A stretch of DNA of 64,000 nt from Philhelius pedissequus (GCA_910595825.1 OU343161.1:122769929-122833928); one strand, 5' to 3'; positions 23,076-36,395 are shown, numbered from the stretch's first letter. Notes: generated from the sequence alone by a model not told the origin. Numbers and translations: made by a program.

Positions 23076-23560
23076 CGGAGGTACTGACAAAGATGAGAGA
23101 GCTTGCGGCACCCTTAATTTCGGAAGACATAGTCAGAACCTTATGGATGAAACAACTTTTGCCGTGCAGTAAAAATCAAGACCTCAACATTTTGGCAGAT
23201 AAAATTTCAGATGTCTATTCAATCAGATGTTGCTTCTGACTTAACCCCGTCCAGGGTTTCTGTCTTTTTTGAATTACAAAATCGAAGAATTCCTTCAAGA
23301 GATCTAGGTTTAGGAGTAAAAATATTTTCTACTACCACCGACTATTTGACAAAAAAGCAAGGTCAAGTGTCAAGAGCCTTGCCTGTCAGAAAGGAACCTA
23401 ATTTGCAGACAGCAATCAGCGACATGCGAGTTTGCAGACACCATAAGTCGCCTTTATGTCAATGAGAAATCTTCGTGATAGACACTGGAGCCACAATTTC
23501 AGTAATTCCACCTACAAATATAGACAAACGGAACAATCGTTACTAATGAATTATCGGACA
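23076..23560 (+). pseudogene. Ty3/gypsy-like gag-protease fragment
   Basis: The plus-strand reading from about 23084 gives MRELAAPLISEDIVRTLWMK followed by NILADKISDVYS, resembling the gag region of insect Ty3-like retrotransposons. Near 23472 another frame gives FVIDTGATISVIPP, with the DTGA motif of retroviral-type aspartic proteases. Frames change between the two parts and stops are present. No LTRs, RT or integrase are nearby. A small dead piece abutting the (TTGAA)n tail. Confidence 0.6.
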
Positions 23561-24001
23561 TGTTGTGCGAATTAAAAAACACAGAGTGTACCCTATGTAA
23601 CCACAGAGTAAGAAAGGACGTTAAAATTAAAGTTAAATTCACCAAATAGCTACTTTGTCTTTTTAGTATCGTACTAAATCCATAGAATGAGTATTATTCC
23701 ACCACACAACAACCTACACTGACTAAGATACACAACACTTTTACACTTTTGCTATACCCAAACCCTATTGCTAGAGAAAAATACAATGATGTTAAGTTTG
23801 CCTGGTATCGTTGAAAGTTGGGCAGCAGTTATTTTCTATCAGAAATGTTTGTGGATTTAATCAGAGTCAGAGAGTGAATTCAGAGTCAAACTGATTTTGA
23901 CATTTTTACTCCAGTGTTGCCATATAATAGAAAAAGTGCGTTCCCGATTTAGAAAAAAAAATCCCAATCTTACACCTTTTTGTTGCATCGGATCGCGAAT
24001 A

Positions 24002-25042
24002 CAAGTAGGCCTCACTTAACGCGGGAGTTACGTTCTAGAAAAATGCCGTGTTAAACGAAATCGTGTTAAACGATACAAGAAGCCAGTGCAAAAGGGAGTT
24101 ACGCGTTCCATGATTTCAAGAAACACACAGAAATATTTTTTTTTTTAGAATTTTGTTTATTGAAATTGGAACCATACATAAACTGAACAAACAAATACAT
24201 AAACCATAACTGATTTTTAAACAATGCATCAATGTTGTTTTTTTTTTTTTGCTGAAAAACCCGAAAATATTTCCCCTTTATTACATACACTTATGGGGTT
24301 TTCGTTTGATAACAAAAATCAATTTATTTTTGATTTAGATCTGTCAAAAAACTGATTTTGACAATTTTTGCCTTCGATTAGCCAAACAAATTGATTTATT
24401 TTTTGATTTTAAATAACTTTGGCAGATCTGGATTTTTCGGGATATCTCCCCTCTTTTACTAATACCAATATGCAGCAAAATTGACAGCCATCAGTTTGAC
24501 AAGGACTTGTTTGATAATAATTTGTTTCGGTTGCAAGAAAGAATTAAAATAGTTTCAGTTCAAATGGAAGCAGTTTTAAGTGAATTATTTTATTCGTCAA
24601 GCTCATTTTCGGACTTACAAACTTGAAACTAAAAACAACGTTCGAGTCAATATTTGTCAGCTGAAACCTCTAGCTGGTTCACAGACACAAATAAGTATGT
24701 ATATAGCAAATAAAAATCAATCTGAAAACGTATTCGTTTCCTTACGAAAAAAATGAATTTATAGATAAAAAAATAAAAATTAACCAAACGAAACCTCCAT
24801 TAATAATGGGGAAGTCCCTATTTCAGTTCATTCATTTTTAAAAAAACAGTACACATGAATATGAATAACTTGCATGAATTCGAAAACAAACAACGTAAAT
24901 GTAACATAAGGAGAACAAACATTTTTTGTTTCCCATACCGCGAAGCTTTTAAACGTGTTAAACGAAAATTGTTCGCAAAAAGTGCAACGTGTTAGAGCGA
25001 GGCCGTGTTAAAAAGAGTTACGCGTTAAACGAGGCCTACCTG
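24002..25042. mobile_element. pogo/Tigger-like TIR element with TA duplication
   Basis: The left end, after TA at 24000-24001, begins CAAGTAGGCCTCACTTAACG. The right end, read inward from TA at 25043-25044, begins CAGGTAGGCCTCGTTTAACG. A TA duplication with CAGG-type TIRs points to the Tc1/mariner/pogo group. Subterminal words CGTGTTAAACG and GAGTTACGCGTT recur on both sides. No transposase. A second TIR element lies inside at 24294-24812. Confidence 0.7.
24294..24812. mobile_element. MITE nested in the pogo-like element
   Basis: The left end reads ATGGGGTTTTCGTTTGATAA; the right end, read inward, ATGGAGGTTTCGTTTGGTTA. Both are followed by an AAAAATCAATTT or TTTTTATTTTT type AT tract. No gene inside. 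Nested insertion makes it younger than its host element. Confidence 0.55.
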
Positions 25043-25434
25043 TACACCTATTGTCAAAATATGTAAAATGTGTAGTCTGAGCTATTGGGAGATCATATGG
25101 GAAAATATTAAGACAATGATTAAAAATATATCAATGCTTTCAATTATTTCTTTTTATTTAATACAAGGGCCTTATGGCCTATTTAATAGAACAAGTTAGA
25201 CTTTTTTTTTAATTTTAAATCAATTTGATTATCAATTGTATGTAGATGTAATTTAAATTTAAAAATGACAAAGAAGATGTTATGATTTTATAATTTTCAT
25301 TTTCATGGAAAATATTCTATTTAATTGAATTGAATTTAATTTGAATTACATATATTGTACTGCCAAGAATCTGAATAGGACCGCATCAAACTGGCACTAA
25401 GAAATAATAACGGTTTTTTTTTAGAACATTTCAA

Positions 25435-25520
25435 TACAAGCAGTTGGGGTCTATCTCCACCCGTTTGGTCGGAAGAGGCAATTTCGTAAAAATAAGTACT
25501 TAAAATGAAAAAATAAAATA
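25435..25520 (+). repeat. Repeat with an inverted partner at 30130-30235
   Basis: Contains ACCCGTTTGGTCGGAAGAGG and then CAATTTCGTAAAAATAAGTA. The reverse strand of 30235-30130 reads CACCGTTTGGGCGGGAGGCA and then ATTTCATAAAAA, followed by a matching GTAC/AAAATGAAAAAA tract. The two flank the family A copy and the dead LINE. Confidence 0.6.
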
Positions 25521-25798
25521 AATAAAATTTTTGTAAGCCAATACTCTGTTCTATTAGCTAATTTTTAAATCAATTAAAATATATGCACAGTTTTTTAAAA
25601 AATCCAGTTTTAAACGCAAAATTTGTGAAAAAAAAATATTTAAAAAATGTTTAGTGTAATGTTTAAAAATTGTAATATTATATATATAATATTTTTTTTT
25701 CTGAAATTTGTTACTCTATTTAATACTTAATCAAAACTAAAAACTATATGATTTTATGTCTTTTAGTTTTTGAGAAAATTTTGAATTACTAAAACTAC

Positions 25799-26639
25799 TT
25801 TTTACTTGCGATTATAGGTACTGGCAAGTTATGCATTCGTAAGAAAAAAAAATTCCAACAATCAAACATGACATTATGATCATAGAGAAGCCTAAAAAAG
25901 TGATCGCCAAAAAATGTATGTCTGTCTGTCCGTCTGAATGTAGATTTTTTTTTGTTGACAATAGCTATCATTTAATCTAAGCCAAGTTTACGGGAAAAGT
26001 CTATTAACGGTACCTTTCATATGACGTTTTTTTTAAATTGTTGGCTTTCTCGGTAACGATACAATGGATTTCTGTCAAATTATATATCTAAAAAGATCTT
26101 AGTAGTTAAATAAATTTTGCAAATTAAAATTTTGAATAACTTTTCTTTTTAAATTAAAATTATTTAATTTTTTTTTTAAATCAATATTTTTAAAACTAAT
26201 CAAAAAAAATTATTTTAAATTTTATATTCAGATGTACATTAATAAGCTCTAAAAAATTTACATACCAAAAATTTGAAAAAAAAAATTGTTTTCAAAAAAC
26301 AAAAAATAATAAACAGGATTTCATCAAAACCCGTCCTACAATTTTCGAGTTACTTTTTTATAAAATTTTCATTCATCCGTGGCATCTAATGGCGTTCTTC
26401 GTTTTTTTTTTCGAAACACCGATTAAAGTGATTGTTTTGGCAGTTTAAATAAGTTTAAAAACGATTTCCAACCTATACACCATTCATTATATTAAGAATC
26501 AAGGTAATATTACCTACATGAGCTTCAAATCTGTATAGGATAACTATATATGCAAGCTACCTACCAACAGCGTCAGTGAGTAACACTAAAGTTGTTAGCT
26601 ACAAGAGCAAGTTTGTACGATCCAGTCGTGCATTTTATT
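25799..26639 (+). repeat. Repeat family A, copy 2
   Basis: Begins TTTTTACTTGCGATTATAGG and ends CCAGTCGTGCATTTTA. It contains AACAATCAAACATGACATTA, GTGATCGCCAAAAAATGT and a GTCTGTCTGTCC block, followed by AACGGTACC and AACGCCATTAG-like words (here AATGGCGTTC). This is the shortest copy, with no nested insertion. Confidence 0.8.
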
Positions 26640-27099
26640 TTTATTGGATATTTGTTTTTTTTTTTTGCTTGCTTACGCTTTACGGTATAGTTATAAACAA
26701 AGAGGTATGCTCCCCCCTGCTTGGACACACTAAAGGATTTGGGGTAGGTGCTAGGTTGGGTTTATGCAAAGTTTATTTTGCATTCAAAGCACTAGACACT
26801 AAAACTTCAAAGTGAGATCACAGTAAATACAAAAAATAAAAATCCAATAAAAAGTAGGTTTATCATTTTTCTCAAAAAAAATAAAAAAAAACAAAAACAT
26901 ATAGTTTTGAGTTTTTAATTAAGAATCAATTAGAGCACCCAATTTCAAAAAAAATAATATATGTATATATAAATTTGGAGTTTTGAAATAGTACACTTTG
27001 AACTTTGTTTAAGACCAGTTTTTTTCATAAACTATGCATATCTAGATTTCGCTCGATTTAAAAATTACCTAATAATACAGAGTATTTGGCTTAAAAAAG

Positions 27100-30000
27100 G
27101 TATGATAATTAATTATAAGCATTAGTTATTTTGTATGCAAAATTTAAAACAATAGGGAGTAAATATGTAATTGAATTAATGTACAGGCATGATCGCTTTT
27201 ATTTAATTCTAATTTACTTGAATTGCAACAATTGGAATCATGACTTTGATGAGCTATATGAGTTTTTAAATGAATATAGTTTCGAAAACGTTTTGATTTT
27301 GGGTGATCTTAATGCTCGAATCGTTAATTTTCAAAATCCAGCTTCACTGGTAGAGGAAATTGGTAATAATTTTAGTGTGAGAAGGAGTTCTTTGGATAGT
27401 ACATTAAACAGTTGTGGCAGGCGTCTTATAAACTTATTGGAAGATTTTGGACTCTGCGTTTTGAATGGAGTAACCGTAAGTGATTTGAGTGGTGAATTCA
27501 CTTTTATTTCTACTTTAGGATGTTCGCTAATAGATTACTGTGTTGCCAGAGGCGAGTGGCTAAATATAATAAAAGATTTCAATGTTCATCCATCGATTTA
27601 TTCGGCCCACATGCCAACTATAACAACGATCCAATTTCAAAATGTAGAGACAGTGATACGCAATAGATCTGTGGAGAAATTCAAATGGACGGAGCGTGGT
27701 GTAAATATATACAAAAATAGACTAGACTCGTTAACAAACCTGTCTGAGTTTGTGAACCTTAATTGTGAGCAAATGGCGGACAAATTATTACAAATCGTAA
27801 AACAATCTGCAGTTACTAATAGTCGCCAAAAACTCAAGTCTCAATCTAAATGGTACGATTGGGAGTGCCATCAACTTAGGAAAAAATCATTTCAATTATT
27901 GAATCTTTTTAGAAAAACCAATTCGAATTTCTTTAAGGCTATGTATATAACTGTAAACAAGGAATATATAAAGTTATAAATAACTTTTTTAATAATGAGG
28001 CAAACAGTTTGTTAAATTGTAAAAACTCAAAGCAATTGTGGAGCAAAGTTAGAACGTTAGGAGGGTGTAAACCAGTCTCATCGCCATTATTAAGTGTTGA
28101 TTCTCTAGCAGTTTATTTTAAACAGCTTCTTAGTCACGCTTCCACCCCCTCTTCTTTCTACTATACCCAGCCTGAAATCTACATAGCCCAACTAGACGAT
28201 CCAATTGTAATGCCTGAACTACAAGAAACTTTGTAAAAAATGAAAAATAATAAGGCCTCAGGTGTCGATGGAGTTCCAATTGAATTTTTCAAATACTCCA
28301 CTCCAAGTTTTTCAAATATTCTTGTGATTTTTTTTAACAAACTCTTGAATGGAGAGATAATTCCTCAATCCTTCTTGAAGTCGTTAATCTGTCCAATTTA
28401 CAAAAAAGGTGACTGCTCCCTTCCAGAAAATTATAGAGGAATATCCATATTGCCCGCATTGAGAAAAATTTTTACGAATATACTCTATCACAGATTGATA
28501 AAATGGGTGGAAACGAATAAGCACCTTAGTATTTTCCAAGCTGGTTTTCGATCAGGGTTTTCGACAGTTGACCAGATATTTGCCCTTACTAGCATTGCCA
28601 AGCGATACATTGATAATAAAAGAAAGCTCTTTGCGTTTTTTGTTGATTTTAAGGCTGCGTTCGACAACATTAATAGAAACTCTTTAATATACAAACTTTC
28701 GGCGCTAGGCTTATCATCCAAATTTCTGAGGCTATATAAGCAGCTTGTTACAAATACTTGTTCACCTAACTGGAACTACCTCATCTGACTTTTTCAACAC
28801 GGAAACAGATGTCCCCCAAGGATGTGTTCTTAGTCCGATCTTGTTTGCTATTTTTATCGACGACGTGTCTAATGCCCTGCCAGGTGGCGCCAAAATAGGA
28901 GGTCTGAATGTTAACGTGCTACTATACGCGGAGTATCTCGTTTTACTAACTGATAACCCCTCAACTCTGCAACTGCAGATTAATCGCCTCATGGAATATT
29001 GCACCTTATGGGACTTACAAATTAATACTTGTAAGTCTAAGATAATGATTTTCGAATCTAATAACAGGAGAAGGATGCCTTCCGAAAATTGGTTTTTAGG
29101 TTCAGATCCCATTGAAGTTGTCAAAGACTATAAATATCTTGGTTTCCTTGTATCAAAAACTCTGGATTTACGCCCTCATGTAAGAGAAAAATGCTTAACA
29201 TCTAAAACGGCGATCAACTTGATGTGGAGCAGATTTTTCTGTAACCAACAAGTTGACACTTCCTCAAAATTTAGAGTACTAGCTGCCACAATAAACACCT
29301 GCCTCTGTTATGGTAATCAAATTTTTGATTTTCAGTTTATCGATGAATTCGAATTAGTTCAGAGTTCTTCTTCAAGCGTATCTTTAGTTTACCATTGTCA
29401 ACACCTACATATGCTTTGCATGTAGAGTCAGGAATCTCACAAATATATCTAAAAAATTTGAAAGCCAATGCTGATTATATTATGAGGGTAATGCAAAGAT
29501 CTACCGACAACTTACAACAGCAAATAATGAAATATGCACGCCGATATAATCTCACGCCCTTTAAGGAATGGATTGGTATTGCAAGGGCCCACGGTGTGGT
29601 TTTGGAACTATCTTTACACTCAACTGTTAACTGGCGCGATGAATTTTATCAGTGTATTGCTAAAGTTGATGAGTCATTTCATTTGCAATGCATTCATAGT
29701 GCCCAGATATCATCAAGTCGTCATATATATAGAGAGTTAAACCACACCCTGGGTGCCAGTAATTATTTTGACAATGTGTTTTCACCTTATCGAATGGGTT
29801 TAGTATTCAGGGCAAGAGTCGAAATATTGGGTCTGAACTATATGCCACACAGGCAAGATATTTCAGCTTTGTGTGGTCTTTGCAATAGACGAGAAAAAGA
29901 AGATATCTATCACTTTTTAGCTGTGTGTCCAATTCTACAAGAATTGCGTAGATTGTACTTTTCAAGGAATTCTCTCTCTCTCATAGAAGCTAAAGATATC

Positions 30001-30145
30001 TTAAATGGAAAATATGGTTGGACTGTACTTTTTAGATACTGCGATCATGCCTTAAAATATCGCAATAGTTTTGAGCTATTCTGTTTTATCGTAATCTTCT
30101 ATTCTACGAGTATTAAATAAAGAATTTTATAATAATAATATAATA
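27100..30145 (+). pseudogene. Dead non-LTR retrotransposon (endonuclease-RT-zinc knuckle)
   Basis: A 5'-truncated LINE. 27131-27979 encodes the middle and end of an APE-type endonuclease (VLILGDLNARI). A frameshift near 27975 leads into INNFFNNEANSLLNCKNSKQ. A stop lies at 28233, then RT motifs follow: NKASGVDGVPIEFF, PIYKKGDCSLPENYRGIS, FFVDFKAAFDNINR. A frameshift near 28760 leads to VPQGCVLSPILFAIFIDD. The catalytic YADD is altered to YAEY (around 28922-28936), so it cannot be active. A further frameshift near 29390 precedes the C-terminal region, ending with the CCHC-like CGLCNRREKEDIYHFLAVC. The stop is at 30118, followed by AATAAAG and a TAATAATAATA tail. A TAA-type tail is typical of the I group, but the clade is uncertain. 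Confidence 0.85.
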
Positions 30146-30235
30146 ATAGTTATTTTTTTTTCATTTTTAGTACATTTTTTTATGAAATTGCCTCCCGCCC
30201 AAACGGTGCGAGATAAACCCCCGCCCCCTAGTTTA
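30130..30235 (-). repeat. Inverted partner of the 25435 repeat
   Basis: See 25435-25520. The match includes the GC-rich block and the neighbouring ATGAAAAAA tract. The LINE tail ends immediately before it, so the LINE probably inserted at its edge. Confidence 0.6.
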
Positions 30236-33200
30236 AAATGCTTGCTTTTAACCCCTATACAAGAAATCGTTATCAATTTTTGGCGACTAAGTTATCGTAT
30301 TCTTCCCGCGAAATTTTTTCACAGAGTAGAGAAAATTATTCCACTGCCTAATAGCAGAAAAATACATAGTTGAAGTATTGATACACAATACAGCAAAAAA
30401 AACCTTATTTGTATACCTAGCTAGACACATGGTCGTATCTTGGCAGATTGAAAACATAACGACATATGTACATTATTGAAAGCTACATTTAAGTTTCTTT
30501 TCGTTTACGAATTATGGGTTTTTGAAAATTTGGCAACCAAATGTTATGAATTATGATCGGTATGACTAATGTTTTCGCTAAGTAAGTTTGATTAGTTTGA
30601 AGGGTGAAGTGTTTTGATAGTGACTGACTGTGTAGGGTACAATATATGTATATTACCATTTATCATATTGATATGATCATCACAAGTAAGGGTGGAGTTA
30701 AATAAAATACCTATACTCTGTTCAATTTATATTTTCAGTGCAGACATTATGGGAGAGCTTTTTCAAGCACACTATTCACATTCGCTGAAATTCGCACTGA
30801 GTTACATACAAATTATTTTTGTAATCTTGTTAAAACCAGCGTATATCGCACCATGCCTACCTACTGCACCTACCAAGTACACACTGCTGCTTGTGTGTCT
30901 TCACCACGTAGACTCAGTCCTCGTTGTGTGACTTTAAAATAAACTTATTGAATTAGAGTTACCACTGCTACGTTTGTGATAACCCTATAAGATCTTTAAA
31001 ACAGTACGAACTTATTGGCATCTATTACAGTCAGAGTGAAAGGCAAATATCCTATCTTCCATGTACTGAAAATATTAAACAGAGTATAGATTTTTGGCCC
31101 TTTCAACATACTCCAGTTGCTCTACATGGCAGGAAAATAACTGAAATCCAGTATTTTTTGTTAATTATAATGCATTTAGACTTTCTAGGATTAATGCAGA
31201 TGTTGTTTGTTTAATACCAAGTTAATATGCTTTTTAAGTCCGAATTCAATTTATGAGCTCCATCTTCAGTCATGGCTAGCTTGCGCCTGAGTCTATTGTA
31301 AACTGTTTTATTTTTGAACGACTAATTGAACAACCACCCTCGTATTTAACGATTTTCATTATTTAAAATTTCTTGTTCACAAGAACTGTCGAACTAAAAA
31401 TGTAATAATGTATAATGTATATATTTAATTTAAAAACAAAATATACATACATATACATATGTTGTGTATGAATGTTATGTATGTATTATCTAAAAAGTAT
31501 CATTACATAAATTATGTATGTTTATTTTTATAAAACAATTAATTTTTCTACAACAAATTCTAAAAGTTTATATTTAACTTCAATCCATTTTATTTGTAAT
31601 TATCTATGTATATAATAATTATTATATCTACTATATATTTTATTTAAATTGAGTTCAGTACAACGATCACAACAAACATTTATTACAAGAATAAGTAAAT
31701 ATTATTTAAAATTGTGTGTAAATATAATTTGTTACTCACTTCCTAATAATCAGACAACGTCAATATTCAAATCAACTGACATAGATTTTGTAAAGTTAAA
31801 TTCGGATTTTATGTTTTTAGTTTATCATCAATATTGTGTCTATATATTATGTATACGTAATTATTTTTTTTCCATTTATTAATATCTATACAATTAAGCA
31901 CTTATGTAAATTTATTTATGCATATACAATTTACTTTTTTTTTTTAGAGAAGAAAATATTTACTTCTTACGTTTATTATATTGAAGATATTTCAACAATC
32001 TGAATATCATAGCTACATGTAAAGATAGGTACACTGCAGAAACACTTTTTTTACTTGTTAAAAAAAAAGAAAAAAAAAAACAAAAGAAAAATAATCACAA
32101 CCACATTACTTATAAATAGTTTAGCTCTTTTCTTGAATTTGTATATTTTGTATTGCAATAAATTGGTGGGCAAATAGCTTCTTTTCATCAACGGAAAAAT
32201 AAAATGACATTTGAATATAGGTATGTACATATACTGTATTTAATTCGTAACTGTTTTTGAATTCCGGACAAGTCTAGTATAAAATAAAGAAAAATGTCTA
32301 ACTTTGATTCAACGGACAAACTTAGTTGGCTTGGACGGATTATGACCTTGTCTGTTAATTATGAATCTATCAACTAAAAAAAAATGTAGTTAATTTATGT
32401 ATAAATAATCCGATAAAAAGATGTATGTATGTATGTTTATACTTGAATTAAGTATGTTCAAAAATGTGTTACTTTTATTCTAACCTATCGTCCTTAGAAA
32501 CTGAACAGTGAACACCACTATCAACTTTATGAAAATGAGAATCCGTCAAGATGACAAAATAAACTTTTTAAGGATTCGCAGGCGAGAAGAAAAACTTTTT
32601 TTAGTTTTTAAATTATAATAAATTAAGAAGTATGTAATTGACAACATCTATATTAATTAATCCTGCTTAAAAGCTCTGCACCGTGCATTAATGTTTGTTT
32701 GGACTGGTTCAGTTCCTATTAAACAAATGTGAGTGACATGATTTACGGGTAAGATGTATCAGTGCAAGAACATTCGCCTTAGAATGTTTTGTCATTGACA
32801 CATACACAAGCAACCAATAACCAATATTCAATTGGGTCCATGAAAATCACCCCCCTTTAAACAGCTAAAATAATTACTAAATATTTAGCTTATCCTTATT
32901 CTAACGCATTGAAAATATTTAATTTAATAATTGACTTGCAACTTTTTATTATAAAAATTAATCGATTACAAAAAATTGGCGAATGCTTTCAATTGGAATT
33001 ACATTTCGCGAATATTCGCCAAATTTTGTCGTTTGTAGGTAACAACTAAAATGATTTGTGTAAAAATAACAAATCAAAAATAAATGAAGAACTTCTTGAG
33101 CTAATGGAAGCAAATTTAATGCTTCTTCTTAGATATGGTTTGGTGCCAAATTCGAGGTTAAGCAAAAGTTGATACAGCTACCTCAGCATCATTTAAACAT

Positions 33201-33900
33201 TTTTGCATAAAACCTCTTATAGCGCGGTTCGGGGCATTAATTTCTTTCTTGATTAATTCAAGTTGGTATACAAATTTTGTGAGCATAATAATTACTTTCA
33301 ATCAGTCGTGCTTTAAATTTCGAATTGATGCTATTTTTAACTAAGGAAAGAAGCTTTAAACTTTTAGTTTTATCTGTATAATATCAATTTTTGTTAATAT
33401 TTTGGATCAAAAATAAATCAATTTAAAAACTGATTTAAAACAGCGAACGGCTGCTCATTGATTTCAATTGAAATTCAAATTTATTGTTCAAAATATCAGC
33501 TGTTGTCTGATCCCATGTGGAAACTAATAGCGAGTTTCATTCAAGAAAACATTTGCTCTATATGTCAAAAGATTTGATCTTTTTAATTTTTAGAATTTCA
33601 TTGCAATAAAAAGAGCAAATCTAGATCAAATTTCAACACGAAAGATTTTACCTCTGATTTGATGATGAATGCCCACACATACACATGTAAAAAGTCTTTT
33701 CTATCAAGCGTCAAATGGAAAATATTTTTTTTTTTTGAACTTTTGTCAGTCCGTTCTAAAAAAATAATAATATAAAGATAAACAAATAATGCATGGATAA
33801 ACAAATAATTGCATGACGAGGAGGTTGGCGTTTAAGTTACGCAATATCGTTTTGAAACCGATACGACTACAAAAACGACAATTGTCGATGAAGTGAAACG
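30236..33900. other. AT-rich intergenic DNA, no gene seen
   Basis: Microsatellite-like ATGTATGT and ACATATAC runs near 31440-31500 and 32420-32440. 33526-33690 shares TAGCGAGTTTC, CAAAAGATTT and AAGATTT(T)ACCTCTGAT words with 17715-17885, a dispersed repeat. No ORF has coherent coding character. Confidence 0.5.
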
Positions 33901-33918
33901 ACTATCGCAATAAGGGTG

Positions 33919-34190
33919 ATATGGCGAAGTGGTTATAGTGCTTGACTGCTAACTTAGACGTGTGGGTTCAATCCCCACGCTACGCATTGTTTTCTATACC
34001 TCAAATTTTAATTTAATGCCGCCCGTGGGTTAAAATGAGATAGTAAATACCTGATTCTCAAATCCACAGTGCCAACAATTAAATTCATTCCTATATTTCT
34101 ATTCCTTCTAACTAGTGCCGTCAGGTTGCATTTAAAAAGATCTTAAGTGTTACTGGCATATAGTTAAAAATTATTATTATTAATTATTAT
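33919..34190 (+). mobile_element. tRNA-derived SINE, full-length copy
   Basis: The head (about 33919-33989) has pol III promoter boxes: A box TGGCGAAGTGG at 33922 and B box GGTTCAATCC at 33965, ending CCACGCTACGCA. A tRNA-unrelated body follows, with CCTTCTAACTAGTGCCG and CAGGTTGCATTTAAAA, and then an ATTATTATT tail. The body is repeated in reverse at 53546-53714 with roughly 85% identity, and in part at 48448-48498. The acceptor stem does not pair, so it is not a working tRNA gene. Confidence 0.8.
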
Positions 34191-34261
34191 GTACATATGC
34201 ACATATAAAATTACCTAATTATGTTTACTTAAGAGAAAGTAAATAAGTGCTGGATATCCAG

Positions 34262-34695
34262 GAGCGACTGTGTCATCACTAGAATTAACGAAAAGAAAAC
34301 CCAGTATATTTCATCACTCAGTAAAAAAAAACATCAAAACCTTCATAGGTGTACTAACAGGACATTGTGCCATAGGTACACCCGATTTATGTAGGAGCTG
34401 TCAAGATGTTGATGAAATAGAAATCATTATACACCTGATGTGCGACAGTCCAAATCTACAAAAAAATCGCCTCCGACACTTCGGAAATAGGTTTGTTGAC
34501 GAACTGGACGACTTAGTTCAGGTACCAATGCTAAATATGAAAAAAATATACTGTACGGGCTGGTTCGTAAAGGAATCAATCTTCATGAAACATTAGTTAT
34601 GGACATCCCTGTGTGAAAGGGAATCCAATTGGAGCAATAGGCTCCCTGTACGCAGCAACCTATGCATACTTAATAAAAGGGACTCATTATTTTTA
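34262..34695 (+). pseudogene. LINE RNase H / C-terminal fragment
   Basis: 34270-34596 encodes FIGVLTGHCAIGTPDLCRSC followed by IIIHLMCDSPNLQKNRLRHF. This is the end of the RNase H-plus-zinc-knuckle region found at the C-terminus of several insect LINE proteins. The upstream protein is absent. A 3' UTR with AATAAAA at about 34671 follows. A 5'-truncated insertion. Confidence 0.65.
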
Positions 34696-36395
34696 ATTTA
34701 AAAATATATATATGTATATGTATTTGAAACTTGGTGCTTTTAAACAACTGTCGCATCATATAGTTTTATGAAAATCAAGTGTCCTTCTTCATTTGCAATT
34801 TTTACATGCGAAAATTGCAACAAAATTAAATGGAGTCATAAAAGTTATAGCCACCTAATGACTATAGTGTTGCACGCGGTGAAGAAAGAAAACTTACAAA
34901 TAATACATACTCTATAACCAATGCTACGAACCACTGTAATATCAATTAGTAGTCAAACAAAAGCCGCGAATTTATTCGTTGTATGATATGACTTCTGCTA
35001 TTATTGGCAGTTATTCGCTTTGTAGTTTGTGATTACACTGCTTCCAAAATCGCACTTCATTGTGAATAGATTTCTTCAAAACAACAGTAATGTGTACCAG
35101 ACTTAAAAGTTAATAGAGGTGACATGCCTCAATATGAAATTTCAATACTTTTTTAAATGTGTGTCCAAAAAATGTAACCATATTTTAACTTATGTATGTA
35201 CATAATACTTTTAAATAATCCATCGTATAAATGCATTATTCAAATATAAAAAAATGCGTTAAAGAAGTTTTGCAAAAAAAACCTTGTCTCTCATGGGATT
35301 AGTAAAAGTTACATACATATATATGTATATAAATTCCGAAAACCTGCTTAACATATCGTAAAAGCTTTCCAAGATTTTTTCTTTGTTAAATAACCTATTA
35401 TTTTTTTATTTCGTATTTTAAATCATTCCAATACCAAATAACAAAAATGACAACGGTAAATTCTACCTACACAGATTTTAAAAAAATCTTATAATATCTT
35501 ACATTTTAGAACAAAACAATTTCATTGAGGTGCTTCTTAATTATTCAGTGAAATTTTAAATCTTAATTTAAAAATGTAAAATTGTATATAAATTAATTCT
35601 GTTTACATAAAACACTACTATGTGTACAATAAAAAAAATTAAAACTCAAGTTTTCAAAGCCTCGAAGTTATTGATTTTCCACTTTCGGAACTAAACAAAT
35701 AATGGATTGTTTACACTCCCAAATGTTTATACATTTGTGTATGTATTTTCAATATTATATATTTAACTATTTTGAAAGAGATAATGTTCTTATATTTTTC
35801 GGTTTTTTTACACCGAAAATTTAATAACAACAAAGAAGTAGTTATTTTTTTTAAATACATCAACTTACACTTAACATTTATTTAACATAGTTTTTATTTT
35901 TTATTTATTTAAAAACAGAAATACTAACCTGTTTTTTTTTAATGTAAATCATATTCCATCGACATAAGAATTGTTGTCAGCCAGTTTCTTCTTTATCCTC
36001 GTTCTTTATTTTTTTTTTAATAATTAATCTCTCACAAATTTTATATCACCACTGAAAGTATGTTCAATTATCAAAAAAAGCTTGCGCTTCCTCACTTTCT
36101 CGCTTTATATCGTTTAATGATTTTTTTTTTAAATTAAGAATTATGTAATATTATTTATTTTTCATTGTCTCTCGAATATAATTTAACAATTGACTCGTTT
36201 AAAAAATAGCATATATGTATATATCATTTTTATATGCAAATTTTTAGGTGTATATTATAATGATTTTCGTTTTTTTTTTTGTAAATACTATACGTCGTTG
36301 TAAAGTTGCATCATATTTTTTTTTTAACTTAAAATTCAATTTTTGGACGTTTTAGTATCGATTTTTTTTAACCACATTCTCTTAATATATTTTAT
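34696..36395. other. AT-rich DNA downstream of the STAT gene
   Basis: No coding region. Long poly(T) and AT tracts. The 3' UTR and polyadenylation site of the STAT gene must lie here on the minus strand. Several AATAAA words are present on that strand, but none can be chosen. Confidence 0.45.

Noticed and set aside
33919..33990. Possible functional tRNA gene
   Set aside because: A and B boxes are good, but the acceptor arms do not pair and the body and tail recur elsewhere as a SINE.
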